Positions 8,010-15,874 of a stretch of 56,160 bases of DNA are shown piece after piece. Source of the DNA: Planctomycetales bacterium (GTDB lineage: Bacteria > Planctomycetota > JAKEIC01); contig JAKEIC010000295.1 of the NCBI GenBank assembly GCA_022614695.1, positions 1-56,160 of the forward strand, given 5' to 3'. A model generated the notes under the pieces. That model made no database searches and was not told the DNA's origin. It saw only the letters and a list, made by a program, of their open reading frames with translations. How positions within the stretch are numbered: the first letter of the stretch is position 1; each line of letters starts with the position of its first letter. The position numbers were made by a program, and so were the translations under genes.

Positions 8010-8597
8010 GTGGCGGAAGAGAAGAAGGCGGCGGAGGCGACCCCGGCGGCCCCGGCCGAGAGCCCCGCCCCGCCCGCGCCCGAGGCAGCCCCTGCGGCGG
8101 CGGCTCCGGCGGCAGAGGCGCCGGCCGAGGCGGCCCCGGCCGTCGCGCCCGCCCCGCCCGCGCCCGCCCCGGCCCCCGGCCCCGCCCCGTTCCCCGCCGT
8201 CGCGGTGAAGTACGGCTACATCTGGGGGACGGGCCGGCGCAAGACCGCCGTCGCCCGCGTGCGGATCCGGCCGGGGGACGGCGCGATCACCGTGAACGGC
8301 CGGCCTATGGACCAGTACTTCGTGAACATCCGCGAGCGCGAGATCGCGACCTCGGCGCTCCGGGCGACGGAGGCGCTGGGCCGCTACGACGTCTTCGTGA
8401 ACGCTGCCGGCGGGGGACCGATCGGTCAGGCGTACGCGACCGCTCTCGGGACCGCCCGGGCGCTCAAGCTCGCCGACACGGCGTTCGAGCCGAAGCTCCG
8501 CGAGAACGGCCTCCTCACCCGAGACTCGCGGATGAAGGAGCGGAAGAAGTACGGCCGGCGCGGGGCGCGGCGGTCCTTCCAGTTCAGCAAGCGGTGA
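8010..8597 (+). CDS. rpsI: 30S ribosomal protein S9 (uS9) with long Ala/Pro-rich N-terminal extension
   Basis: Residues 68-195 are canonical S9: YIWGTGRRKTAVARVRI, the GGGPIGQAYA segment and the C-terminal tail RGARRSFQFSKR that reaches the P-site tRNA. The first 67 residues are an extension made almost only of Ala, Pro and Glu, preceded by MAEEKKAAEATP. Typical S9 is about 130 residues, so this one is 60-65 longer. The GTG start is fixed by GGAGGG immediately after the rplM stop. The extension must project from the N-terminal, solvent-exposed side of S9; its purpose is unknown. Confidence 0.96.
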   Translation: MAEEKKAAEATPAAPAESPAPPAPEAAPAAAAPAAEAPAEAAPAVAPAPPAPAPAPGPAPFPAVAVKYGYIWGTGRRKTAVARVRIRPGDGAITVNGRPMDQYFVNIREREIATSALRATEALGRYDVFVNAAGGGPIGQAYATALGTARALKLADTAFEPKLRENGLLTRDSRMKERKKYGRRGARRSFQFSKR

Positions 8598-8833
8598 TCC
8601 TCCCGGGGCGCGAGGACGGATTCGCGCTGTTCGTGGGCGAGAGGGCCCGCGCGCTCGAGATCGTCTCGGCGCTCCGCGGGGGCGGGATCGCGGGCGAGAT
8701 ATCGGGAACCGTCGCCGCGTTCGACGCGCCGGCGGGGTTCACGCGCTCGCCCGGCGCGGTCGAGGTGCGCGTTCCGCCCGAGGACGCGGAGCAGGCGCTC
8801 GCGGTCCTCCAGGCGGCGGGGCTGGCGGAGTAG
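8594..8833 (+). CDS. Small DUF2007-like protein
   Basis: A 79-residue protein starting with GTG that overlaps the rpsI stop codon (GTGA), so it is co-translated with S9. The sequence alternates a helix (ERARALEIVSALRGGGIAGE), strands and a C-terminal VEVRVPPEDAEQALAVLQAAG. This is the ferredoxin-like pattern of DUF2007, sometimes called a putative signal-transducing protein. No function is established. The family match is by pattern only. Confidence 0.6.
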   Translation: MILPGREDGFALFVGERARALEIVSALRGGGIAGEISGTVAAFDAPAGFTRSPGAVEVRVPPEDAEQALAVLQAAGLAE

Positions 8834-8873
8834 GCTGCGACGCAGAAGTGCCCCTCGGTCCCGCGGCAGGAGC

Positions 8874-8879
8874 TATCCT
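8874..8879 (+). promoter_or_regulatory. -10 hexamer TATCCT before the membrane protein gene
   Basis: TATCCT ends 8 bases before the GTG at 8888. No -35 match is seen. Confidence 0.4.
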
Positions 8880-8887
8880 GCGGGGTT

Positions 8888-9514
8888 GTGGGGCCGACGG
8901 CAGACCCAGGCGAAGAGCCCGGGAGGGAGAGTGGCTGGGAGCTGACGGTGGTCACGGCGAATCTGGTGGGCGGCACGGTGGCGCTAGGGACGAGCGGACT
9001 CGCTCTTTCCTCGCTTCTCGTGAATGGACTCGAGTGGCCGTGCGGCCTCATCATGTGCAATCTCGGCGTGGCGGCTCCCATGACCTCCCCGGTGTGCGAG
9101 CATCCAGGGACACTCGTCTTCGTCCTCCTCCTGATTCCCGTGGGGATTGCCATGATCCTGTCTGGGTGGCGACTGAGGATCTCTGCCGGGAGTTCGGATT
9201 CCGGCGCGCCCAGGATCAGAGCGGCCTTCGTGGCCTCCCTCGCCGCGGCGCTGCCGGGCTGCGCGTACCTGTTTGGCGTGCGCGAGATGTCTCCCGGGAC
9301 GCTTCCGTTCGTGCTCGAAGAGGCCCTCGGGTTCGGAACCTACCCTCATTCGGTGTCCGGTGATGGCACCCTGATGGCCCAGGGGTGGCAACCACCGTGG
9401 TGGGTCTACGAGATCCCGCTATGCGCTCCGTTGCCGGTCGTGTTGGTGAACGGGCTGCTGCTTCTTCGCGCCAATCCCGTCCGGAGGGGCGGACGCTCCG
9501 GCAGCTGTCCGTGA
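8888..9514 (+). CDS. Hypothetical multi-pass membrane protein
   Basis: A 208-residue protein I do not recognise. Four hydrophobic stretches can be seen: residues about 20-45 (TVVTANLVGGTVALGTSGLA), 74-95 (TLVFVLLLIPVGIAMIL), 108-130 (IRAAFVASLAAALPGCAYLF) and 180-200 (PLPVVLVNGLLLLR). Two short loops contain Cys residues (WPCGLIMCN and SPVCEHPG) that could form a disulfide or metal site. Codon use is somewhat less GC-rich at third positions than in neighbours. It is a monocistronic gene convergent with the one at 9600. Confidence 0.6.
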   Translation: MGPTADPGEEPGRESGWELTVVTANLVGGTVALGTSGLALSSLLVNGLEWPCGLIMCNLGVAAPMTSPVCEHPGTLVFVLLLIPVGIAMILSGWRLRISAGSSDSGAPRIRAAFVASLAAALPGCAYLFGVREMSPGTLPFVLEEALGFGTYPHSVSGDGTLMAQGWQPPWWVYEIPLCAPLPVVLVNGLLLLRANPVRRGGRSGSCP

Positions 9515-9599
9515 GGCCCGACGGGCAGGCACGGCGGCCCCGCCGCTGGCCCGGACGTCATCGGGGAAGTGCTGCCAGGTCCGGCTCGACGAAGGCGGC

Positions 9600-9965
9600 C
9601 TACGCCTCCGGGGACGTGATTCGGGAGCGGGAGTAGAAGCACCGGAGGAGGGTCCGGTGGCCGAGGTGCGGCTGCTGGGCGAGGAACTCCGCCGAGTCCG
9701 CGCCCGGCCCCTGCTCCCGGATCGTGACCGCGACGATCCGCAGCCAGGCGTGTGTGATCGTCTCGTGGTAGCCCATGAGGGGACCTTCGGGGACGCGGTT
9801 CGCCGCGTTGTAGGCCCGGAGGTGCTCCCGGAACCGTGCGACGGCCTCGTCGAACGGAAGGCGGCAGAGGTAGCACCAGGCGACCCGGACGTGGGTCGTG
9901 TGCCGCCACTCCGTGAAGGGCAGCGTCCGGGCCTCGAACGCGGCGATCAGCGAGTCGTCGTCCAC
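9600..9965 (-). CDS. Conserved hypothetical protein with paired His motifs
   Basis: A 121-residue protein resembling a widespread uncharacterised bacterial family whose members share 'FEARTLP', a WRHTTHVRVAWCYL segment and, further on, YHETITHAWLRIV. The conserved His residues (HTTH and YHET) in two helices suggest a metal or substrate site, but no function is established. It starts with GTG and has no clear Shine-Dalgarno. It lies alone between a convergent and a divergent gene. Confidence 0.6.
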   Translation of the reverse strand: MDDDSLIAAFEARTLPFTEWRHTTHVRVAWCYLCRLPFDEAVARFREHLRAYNAANRVPEGPLMGYHETITHAWLRIVAVTIREQGPGADSAEFLAQQPHLGHRTLLRCFYSRSRITSPEA

Positions 9966-10035
9966 GCTCGCGGGGGATGGGGGCCCCCCCCGTGAGAGGA
10001 ACGACCTCCGGGCGCCGGGAGTTTGTCCTCGCCGC

Positions 10036-10041
10036 TAGAAT
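10036..10041 (+). promoter_or_regulatory. -10 hexamer TAGAAT before the amidohydrolase gene
   Basis: TAGAAT ends 9 bases before ATG 10051, again predicting a near-leaderless transcript. Confidence 0.5.
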
Positions 10042-10050
10042 CTCCCCCCC

Positions 10051-11304
10051 ATGCTCCTCACGTCCCGCTGGGCCATCCCGCTGCCAGGGTTCCTGTGGCG
10101 GGGGGCGCACGTCGCCTGGTCCGGGCCGCGGTTCCGGGCGGCCCGCCACGGGCCGGTCCCCGGGAGCGAGACCGAGGCGCCTCGCGACCTCGGAGACGTG
10201 CTCCTGCTCCCCGGGCTCGTGAACGCGCACGCGCACCTCGAACTCACGTCGTTCCGCGGGGCCGTGCCCTACGGCGAGGGCTTCAGCGACTGGATCTGGC
10301 GGCTCACGATGCGGAAGCGCGAGACGACGGAGGCGGAGTGGAGGGCGTCGGCGCGAGAGGCCGTGGAGCAGAGTGTGGCGGCGGGGACCGCGGCGATCGG
10401 GGACGTCCTCTCGGTGGACGCGCTCGCGGGGCCCCTCTGCGGCTCGGGCCTGCGCGGGGTCCTCGTCCTCGAGACCCTGGGCGCCTCGCCGGATCGCGCC
10501 ACGGCCGCGGCCGGGCTCCTCCCCGCCCGCCTCGCGGCGGGTGACGCGACCCCGGGGAGCCTCGCGATCGGCCTCTCGCCCCACTCGCCCTACGCGGCGG
10601 GGCCGGAGCTGCTCGCGGCGGCGCGGGACCTCGCGGCGCGGGAGGGCCGGCGCCTCGCGATCCACGTGGGGGAGACGGAGGACGAGGTGCGTTTCTGCGT
10701 CTCGGGCGACGGACCCGTCGCGGAGAGGATGCGCCGGTTCGGCGTCGAGCCGGCCACGATCCCCCCGCCCCGCCAGCATCCGGTCCTCTACCTCCGAGCC
10801 CTCGGCCTCCTCGGACCCCGGACCCTCTGTATCCACGGGAACTTCCTGGACGAGGAGGAGCTGGACGCGATCGCGCGGAGCGGCGCGGCGGTCGCCTACT
10901 GCCCCCGGAGTCACGCCTTCTTCGGCCATCCGCCCCACCCGGTGAAGGAGCTACGGGCCCGCGGCATCCCCGTCGCGCTCGGGACGGACAGCCTCGCGAG
11001 CAACGAGACGCTCTCGATCTTGGATGAGATGCGTTTCCTCGCGCGGTCGAGGTCCGACCTCGGCCCGAAGGAGATCCTCGAGATGGCCACGCGCGACGGC
11101 GCGAGGGCCCTCGGCATCGGCGCGGGGATCCTGGACCCGGGCGCCCCGGCCGACTTGACGGCCGTCGCCCTCCCCGCCTCCGGCGGCGGCGACCCGCTCG
11201 AGCGCCTCCTCGCCGGGGAGGGCGAGGTGGTCCTCACCGTCGCCGGCGGCCGCGTGCTGCACGACCCGAGGGGAGTGGCCGTCGGCGCCGCACCCGCGGG
11301 GTAA
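10051..11304 (+). CDS. Amidohydrolase-family deaminase (aminofutalosine / SAH / chlorohydrolase group)
   Basis: The 417-residue protein has the metal-dependent TIM-barrel amidohydrolase motifs in order: NAHAHLELTSF near residue 60, HVGETEDE near 210, CIHGNFLDEEELDAIARSG near 260 and GTDSLASNE near 310. It ends with the usual GILDPGAPADLTAV and a final beta-sandwich part. The HAHLE-type first motif and the GTDS aspartate place it with deaminases acting on nucleoside-like substrates (aminofutalosine, methylthioadenosine, SAH). Aminofutalosine deaminase in the menaquinone pathway is a reasonable guess, but no menaquinone neighbours are present. It is probably monocistronic, with its own -10 box. 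Confidence 0.8.
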   Translation: MLLTSRWAIPLPGFLWRGAHVAWSGPRFRAARHGPVPGSETEAPRDLGDVLLLPGLVNAHAHLELTSFRGAVPYGEGFSDWIWRLTMRKRETTEAEWRASAREAVEQSVAAGTAAIGDVLSVDALAGPLCGSGLRGVLVLETLGASPDRATAAAGLLPARLAAGDATPGSLAIGLSPHSPYAAGPELLAAARDLAAREGRRLAIHVGETEDEVRFCVSGDGPVAERMRRFGVEPATIPPPRQHPVLYLRALGLLGPRTLCIHGNFLDEEELDAIARSGAAVAYCPRSHAFFGHPPHPVKELRARGIPVALGTDSLASNETLSILDEMRFLARSRSDLGPKEILEMATRDGARALGIGAGILDPGAPADLTAVALPASGGGDPLERLLAGEGEVVLTVAGGRVLHDPRGVAVGAAPAG

Positions 11305-11307
11305 AAT
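11302..11307 (+). promoter_or_regulatory. Candidate -10 (TAAAAT) before the 11326 gene
   Basis: TAAAAT overlaps the stop codon of the preceding amidohydrolase and ends 18 bases before GTG 11326. Confidence 0.4.
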
Positions 11308-11325
11308 CGCTCCCGGGGTGACCGA

Positions 11326-12819
11326 GTGAGGCTGCGCGCGCTCCCGGCCGCGGCGTTCCTGGTCCTCGCGTTCCTCCTCGCGGCGGCCCTTCTCCGGTCG
11401 CCGACGGCCCTCGAGGCGCCGGCGGGGAGCGCACTCGGCGCCCCGTCGCCCCCCGCCGCCGCGCCGCTCGCCGACCCCGGCCCGCCCGCCGCCCCGCTCG
11501 GGATCGCGCGGATCGTCACGGAGGAGCACCCGGACTTCGCGCGGGAGCTGGCGGAGGTGATCGCGGGGGAGCTCGCGCCCGGCGTGGTCCGCCGCGGAGA
11601 GCCGCTCGACGATCAGGCCCGGGAGCAAGGGCTGTCGCTCGGGAGGCCCCCCCTGGAGAGGGTCCCGGGGATTGTCGTGAACGACCTCGGGGAACCCGTT
11701 CGCTTCGCGCGGGTGAGCGCTCGAGAGCAGTCCTTGGGCGAGTGGGCTGCCGGTGACTTCCGCCTCAAGACGGACGAGCGTGGGGTATTCGCCCTACCCG
11801 CCCCGCCTGGGGAGGGTTGGAAGCTCAAGCCCAGCGCCCCCGGTTACTCGGAGCACTTCTCGAAGCCCCTGCTCTGGCGTTCGGGCGACCCGCCCCCGCG
11901 TTTGGTCCTGGAACGGCCGGGAATCATCCGAGGGCGGATCGCCTTCGAGGAGTTCCGGGATGGGGGCGACGAGCGACCCGTCTCCTACTGCTTGGAGAGG
12001 AAGGGTTGGGACTGGCCGCTCTGTCAGTCCCATAGGAACTCCAACCGAGCGTTTCGGTTCCTAGTCCCTGCCGGTCCATACGTCCTGACGATCGGGGCCC
12101 GCGGGGCGGCCCGGGGAGGTCCGTTGGAGGTTCGTCTCGATCCGGGGGAAGACAGGGACCTGGGGACGATCGTCCTGGGCGCCGGAGGCACGCTCCGGGT
12201 CACCGTCCGGGGACCCGACGGCGGGCCGCCGGGCCCGGTCACGGTCGTGGCCGTTCCGATAGCGTCGAACCACATGACGGCCTGGTCGGAGATGCGCCCG
12301 CGCCTGGGGCACGAGGAGGACTCCGCGACCTTCGAGTTCCAAGTTCCGCCCGAGGAGGAGTTCGAGATCCGGGTCCTCCCGCACCGATACCCCTCTTCCG
12401 TGCATCCCGTGGGTGCGGTGAGGAGGTCGGAGGTCAAGCTTGTGGAATTGCGCTCGCCCCGAGGGGGTGACTTACCGCTACGGGTCTTGGACCCTGACGG
12501 GCGGCCCGTAGACAGCTGCGGGGTACAGTTGAGGGACGACGACGACTTCCACGGACCGCACGGGCTGGCCGTCTACTCTGGGTCGTCCGGGTTGATGATG
12601 TTCGGACGTCAAACTTGGGTGACGGACGCGCAGGGGCGAATCCTCCTGAAGGCTCGGCGCACGGGACGCTGGGAGCTGAGTGGGACACGCGAGGGGAAGC
12701 GATTCCAGCACGGGTTCGATCTGGGCGACGGCCCTCTGACCTGGGTCCGCCTCGGCCAGGTCGAGGTCCGCGAGGGCGAGAACCCCGAGGTCGTGCTCAC
12801 CTGGCCCGAGGGGCGGTGA
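11326..12819 (+). CDS. Membrane-anchored protein with carboxypeptidase-regulatory-like beta domains
   Basis: A 497-residue exported protein. It has an N-terminal signal/anchor (LPAAAFLVLAFLLAAALL), a Pro/Ala linker, then several beta-sandwich units of the CarboxypepD_reg type: GIVVNDLGEPVRFARVSARE, GTLRVTVRGPDGGPPGPVTV and LPLRVLDPDGRPVDSCGVQL. Each has the G-x-V-x-D-x-x-G-x-P-V pattern. No enzyme domain is visible. Codons between about 11640 and 12720 use more A/T at third positions than neighbours, which hints at a different history or relaxed selection. Function unknown; extracellular or periplasmic binding is likely. Confidence 0.65.
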   Translation: MRLRALPAAAFLVLAFLLAAALLRSPTALEAPAGSALGAPSPPAAAPLADPGPPAAPLGIARIVTEEHPDFARELAEVIAGELAPGVVRRGEPLDDQAREQGLSLGRPPLERVPGIVVNDLGEPVRFARVSAREQSLGEWAAGDFRLKTDERGVFALPAPPGEGWKLKPSAPGYSEHFSKPLLWRSGDPPPRLVLERPGIIRGRIAFEEFRDGGDERPVSYCLERKGWDWPLCQSHRNSNRAFRFLVPAGPYVLTIGARGAARGGPLEVRLDPGEDRDLGTIVLGAGGTLRVTVRGPDGGPPGPVTVVAVPIASNHMTAWSEMRPRLGHEEDSATFEFQVPPEEEFEIRVLPHRYPSSVHPVGAVRRSEVKLVELRSPRGGDLPLRVLDPDGRPVDSCGVQLRDDDDFHGPHGLAVYSGSSGLMMFGRQTWVTDAQGRILLKARRTGRWELSGTREGKRFQHGFDLGDGPLTWVRLGQVEVREGENPEVVLTWPEGR

Positions 12820-12855
12820 GTCCGGGCCCTCCTCGGGCGGATGGGGAGGGCTCGC

Positions 12856-13257
12856 TCAGCTCCGCCGGGGCGGCCGCCGGCTGTGGCCTCGCTCGCCGCC
12901 CGAGAGGGGTAGCGGCATGGGACGGAGTTCCCGCCGCAGGGGGTCGAGGGAGAGGCCGAGGGCCTCGAGCGTGAGCGTACCGAGGAGGTTCGAGTCGCCT
13001 GAGTCCCCGAAGAGGACGTCGGCCCCGCCGCTGCGACGCTTGTATCGGAAGTGCGCCGTCCCCTTCTTCCGAACGATCTTCTCGCCGTTCGCAAGCCGGA
13101 ACTCCTGCTCGGCGAACGGGACGATTCCCAGCCGGTTCAGGACGGCCTGCGGTAGGACCGAGAAGTAGGCGCCCGAATCCACGAGGCACTCGACCGACTC
13201 GGTCTTCCTCGGCCTCGCGGGGTTCCCGACGAAGACCGTGAGAAACGTGAGACCCAC
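12856..13257 (-). CDS. Retropepsin-like aspartyl protease
   Basis: A 133-residue protein with the single-domain aspartyl protease hallmarks: CLVDSGAYFSVLP (the DSGA active-site motif near residue 27) and a later hydrophobic strand plus GTLTLEALGLSLD, matching the LLG flap-distal motif. Such bacterial retropepsins act as dimers and cleave proteins of mostly unknown identity. The GTG start has TAGAAT only 6 bases upstream, suggesting a leaderless message. It is convergent with the 11326 gene and divergent from serS. Confidence 0.8.
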   Translation of the reverse strand: MGLTFLTVFVGNPARPRKTESVECLVDSGAYFSVLPQAVLNRLGIVPFAEQEFRLANGEKIVRKKGTAHFRYKRRSGGADVLFGDSGDSNLLGTLTLEALGLSLDPLRRELRPMPLPLSGGERGHSRRPPRRS

Positions 13258-13263
13258 GACGGC

Positions 13264-13269
13264 ATTCTA
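13264..13269 (-). promoter_or_regulatory. -10 hexamer TAGAAT of the retropepsin gene
   Basis: TAGAAT ends 6 bases before GTG 13257, so the first transcribed base would be at or next to the start codon. Confidence 0.5.
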
Positions 13270-13305
13270 CGCCTCGCGGGTGAACCTGGCACCATCGTCC
13301 CCGGT

Positions 13306-13334
13306 TTGACTTCCCGGCGGACCGTCCCGAGAAT
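13306..13334 (+). promoter_or_regulatory. Promoter of serS
   Basis: TTGACT, a 17-base spacer, then GAGAAT, ending 11 bases before ATG 13346. Confidence 0.65.
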
Positions 13335-13345
13335 CCGCCGCCCCG

Positions 13346-14614
13346 ATGCTCGACCTCAAGTTCGTCCTCGAGAACCTCGACCGCGTGCGCGCGGGGGTGG
13401 CGGCGAAGAACGTCCGCGTGGACCTCGCCCCGATCGCGCCCCTCGCCGAGAAGCGGAAGGTGGCGACGAGCGAGGGCGACAAGCTGCGGGCCGACCGGAA
13501 CGCGATCTCCGAGGAGGTCGGGAAGCGGAAGAAGGCGAGGGAGGACGCGGCCGACCTCATGGCCCAGTCCACGGCGCTCGGGGAGAAGATCGCGGCGCTC
13601 GAGAAGGAGGTCGCCGCGGCCGAGGAGAGGATCCGCGAGATCCTCCTCTACGTCCCGAACCTCGCCGACCCCGACGTCCCGGTCGCGGCCGACGAGTCGG
13701 GGAACAGGATCGTCGCGACCTGGGGCGAGAAGCCGAAGATCGAGAAGCCCCGGGCCCACTGGGAGATCGCCGAGATACTCCGGCTCCTCGACCTCGAGCG
13801 CGGGGCGAAGGTCTCGGGGGCGGACTTCCCCCTCTACATCGGGCTCGGCGCGCGGCTCGAGCGGGCGCTCCTCCAGTTCATGCTCGACCTCCAGACTCGC
13901 GAGCACGGCTACACGGAGGTCTATCCCCCGTTCGTCGCCAACCGCGCCGCCATGGTCGGCTCGGGCCAGCTCCCGAAGTTCGCCGACCAGATGTACAAGA
14001 TCGAGGGCGACGACCTCTTCCTGATCCCCACCGCCGAGATCCCCCTCACGAACATGCACGCGGGGGAGATCCTGCCGGCGGCGGAACTCCCCAAGCGCTA
14101 CACGGCCTTCACGGCGTGCTGGCGCCGCGAAGCCGGCGCGGCGGGACGGGAGACGCGGGGCATCACGAGGGTCCACCAGTTCAACAAGGTGGAACTCATG
14201 ACCTACAGCGCCCCCGAGGACTCGCCGAAGGAGCTGGAGAAGATCCGCCACGACGCCGAGGAGGTCCTGCGCCGGCTCGCGCTCCACTACCAGGTGAAGC
14301 TCCTCTGCACGGGCGACCTCGGGTTCTCGTCGGCGAAGACCTACGACCTCGAGGTCTGGGCTCCCGGCGCGGGGAAGTACCTCGAGGTCTCGTCCTGCTC
14401 GAACTTCCGGGACTACCAGGCCCGGCGGGCGAACCTGCGCGTGAAGGGGGCCGACAAGAAGGTGCGCTTCGTCCACACGCTCAACGGCTCGGGCGTCGCG
14501 ACCCCGCGGCTCCTGATCGCGCTCCTCGAGCAGAACCAGAGGCCCGACGGGTCGGTCGGGATCCCCGAGGCGCTGCGTCCCTACCTCGACGGCCGTGCGG
14601 AGATCCGGGCCTGA
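13346..14614 (+). CDS. serS: Seryl-tRNA synthetase
   Basis: At 422 residues it has the standard length. Residues 1-110 form the long antiparallel coiled-coil arm that grips the tRNA-Ser variable arm (EVGKRKKAREDAADLM, IAALEKEVAAAEERIREILL). The class II catalytic core follows: motif 1 around YPPFVANRAAMVGSGQLPKF, motif 2 with ACWRREAGAAGRETRGITRV and HQFNKVEL, and motif 3 with NGSGVATPRLLIALLEQNQ. It charges tRNA-Ser in the cytoplasm. It has its own TTGACT/GAGAAT promoter and no Shine-Dalgarno. Confidence 0.97.
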   Translation: MLDLKFVLENLDRVRAGVAAKNVRVDLAPIAPLAEKRKVATSEGDKLRADRNAISEEVGKRKKAREDAADLMAQSTALGEKIAALEKEVAAAEERIREILLYVPNLADPDVPVAADESGNRIVATWGEKPKIEKPRAHWEIAEILRLLDLERGAKVSGADFPLYIGLGARLERALLQFMLDLQTREHGYTEVYPPFVANRAAMVGSGQLPKFADQMYKIEGDDLFLIPTAEIPLTNMHAGEILPAAELPKRYTAFTACWRREAGAAGRETRGITRVHQFNKVELMTYSAPEDSPKELEKIRHDAEEVLRRLALHYQVKLLCTGDLGFSSAKTYDLEVWAPGAGKYLEVSSCSNFRDYQARRANLRVKGADKKVRFVHTLNGSGVATPRLLIALLEQNQRPDGSVGIPEALRPYLDGRAEIRA

Positions 14615-14646
14615 CGGACGATCGGCCCGCGAAGGCGCGGACCTGG

Positions 14647-15120
14647 ATGCGGCTGCGGCTCGCGCCGCCGCCGGACGCGCCCCCGGGGCCGACGATCCCC
14701 TGCCGGAACGTCTCCGCCCCCGATGCCCCGGCCCTCGGCCGCCTCCTCCACGCCGCCTACCGGGGCACCGTGGACGACGAGGGAGAGACCGAGGAGGACG
14801 CCTTCCTCGAGGCCTGCGCGACGATCGGGGGTCGCTACGGCGCCTTCCTCCGGACCGCCTCGTTCCTGCACGAGGACTCGGGCGCGCCCCGCTCGGCGAC
14901 CCTCGTCTCCTTCTTCGAGCCGATCCGCCGTCCGCTCCTCGCCTTCTCGATCACCGACCCGGGCTGGCAGAACCGGGGCCTCGCCACCGCGCTCCTCCGG
15001 CGCACGATCGGGGCGCTGCACGCGGCCGGCCACGAGGAGCTGGCGCTGGCCGTGACCCTCGCCAACGCCCCGGCGATGCACCTCTACGGGAAGCTCGGGT
15101 TCGAGCGGTTCGAGCCATAG
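14647..15120 (+). CDS. GNAT-family N-acetyltransferase
   Basis: A 157-residue protein following serS by 32 bases. The GNAT core is visible: AFSITDPGWQNRGLATALLR is motif A with the Q-x-x-G-x-A pyrophosphate loop for acetyl-CoA, and the C-terminal LANAPAMHLYGKLGFERFEP is motif B. The first half has the typical helix-strand pattern (APALGRLLHAAYRGTVDDEG). The substrate cannot be told from sequence. ATG 14647 is the first canonical start after the serS stop. Confidence 0.8.
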   Translation: MRLRLAPPPDAPPGPTIPCRNVSAPDAPALGRLLHAAYRGTVDDEGETEEDAFLEACATIGGRYGAFLRTASFLHEDSGAPRSATLVSFFEPIRRPLLAFSITDPGWQNRGLATALLRRTIGALHAAGHEELALAVTLANAPAMHLYGKLGFERFEP

Positions 15121-15157
15121 ACGTACCCCTCTCCGGCCGGTTCCCGATCTCGGTGTC

Positions 15158-15187
15158 TTGACCAACGGACAAGGCTTCCGTTAGACT
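15158..15187 (+). promoter_or_regulatory. Promoter with embedded operator of the AbrB/PIN toxin-antitoxin operon
   Basis: TTGACC, an 18-base spacer, then TAGACT. Between the two boxes lies a perfect inverted repeat, AACGGA (15164-15169), 7 bases, TCCGTT (15177-15182), which overlaps the -10. ACCAACG recurs at 15201. This is the expected place for an autoregulatory AbrB operator. Confidence 0.6.
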
Positions 15188-15233
15188 GAGTCACGTTCGG
15201 ACCAACGAAGTGGCCGACCTGGCCGGAGCCGTC

Positions 15234-15554
15234 ATGGCACAGTTCGTGAGGACATCGAGCAAGTGCGCGGTCGTCATCCCGAAGGCGGTCCGAATGGAGG
15301 CGGGGCTCGCTCCAGGTCAAGAGGTCGCGGTCTGGGCGGAGGGGACGAGGATCATCGTCCAGCCCCTTCCCCGGGACCCGATCACGTACCTCCGCGGAGC
15401 GCTCTCGGGTGCGTCGCCGTCTCTCACGGGAATCCTGCTCGACGAGCGGGGGAGGGACCGTGACCGGGAAGAAACGCGTGCTGGACTCGTTCGCGATTCT
15501 GGCCCTCCTGCAGAACGAGCCGGGCGCCGCGCGCGTCGCCGCCGCGCTCGCTGA
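15234..15554 (+). CDS. AbrB/MazE-type antitoxin, unusually long C-terminus
   Basis: The N-terminal swapped-hairpin DNA-binding domain is clear: FVRTSSKCAVVIPKAVRMEA, then GLAPGQEVAVWAEGTRIIVQ. An Arg/Glu-rich tail (LLDERGRDRDREETR) follows, where VapB-type antitoxins normally stop. Here the frame stays open for another 95 bases inside the toxin gene, adding an Arg-rich tail that may be fortuitous. I chose ATG 15234, with GGAG 5 bases ahead; a GTG at 15210 is possible. It should neutralise the PIN toxin and repress the operon through the inverted repeat in the promoter. Confidence 0.75.
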   Translation: MAQFVRTSSKCAVVIPKAVRMEAGLAPGQEVAVWAEGTRIIVQPLPRDPITYLRGALSGASPSLTGILLDERGRDRDREETRAGLVRDSGPPAERAGRRARRRRAR

Positions 15555-15867
15555 GTCCCGGTCCGGCGGAGCCAGGGCCGCCATGTCCGAGATCAACGCT
15601 GGAGAGGTCTACTACTGCCTTCGGAGAGCGGCAAGCAAGGCCCGAGCGGACGAGCTCTGGGCCGCCTTCCTCGCCCTCGACCTGGAGCTCGTCCCCGCGG
15701 ACTTGGACCTCGTCCTCGCCGCGGCGCGCGTGAAGGGGGAGAGGAAGCTCGCGTACGCCGACTGCTTCGCGGTCGCGACGGCCCAGCGCCTGGGCGCTTC
15801 CGTCCTCACGGGGGACCCTGGGTTCCGCGCCGTCACGGACCTCGTGAATGTCGAGTGGGTCCGGTAG
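15460..15867 (+). CDS. PIN-domain ribonuclease toxin (VapC-like)
   Basis: A 135-residue PIN-domain protein. The acidic residues expected to bind Mg/Mn are visible: the first Asp in RVLDSFAILALLQNEPGA, a Glu in SEINAGEVYYCLRRA, and the Asp pair in KLAYADCFAVATAQRLGASVLTGDPGF. VapC-type toxins cut specific tRNAs or rRNA. The GTG start is fixed by GGAGGG ending 3 bases upstream and by the family start just before VLDSFA. It overlaps the antitoxin reading frame by 95 bases and ends 7 bases from the convergent kinase gene. Confidence 0.85.
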   Translation: MTGKKRVLDSFAILALLQNEPGAARVAAALAESRSGGARAAMSEINAGEVYYCLRRAASKARADELWAAFLALDLELVPADLDLVLAAARVKGERKLAYADCFAVATAQRLGASVLTGDPGFRAVTDLVNVEWVR

Positions 15868-15874
15868 GCCCTGC

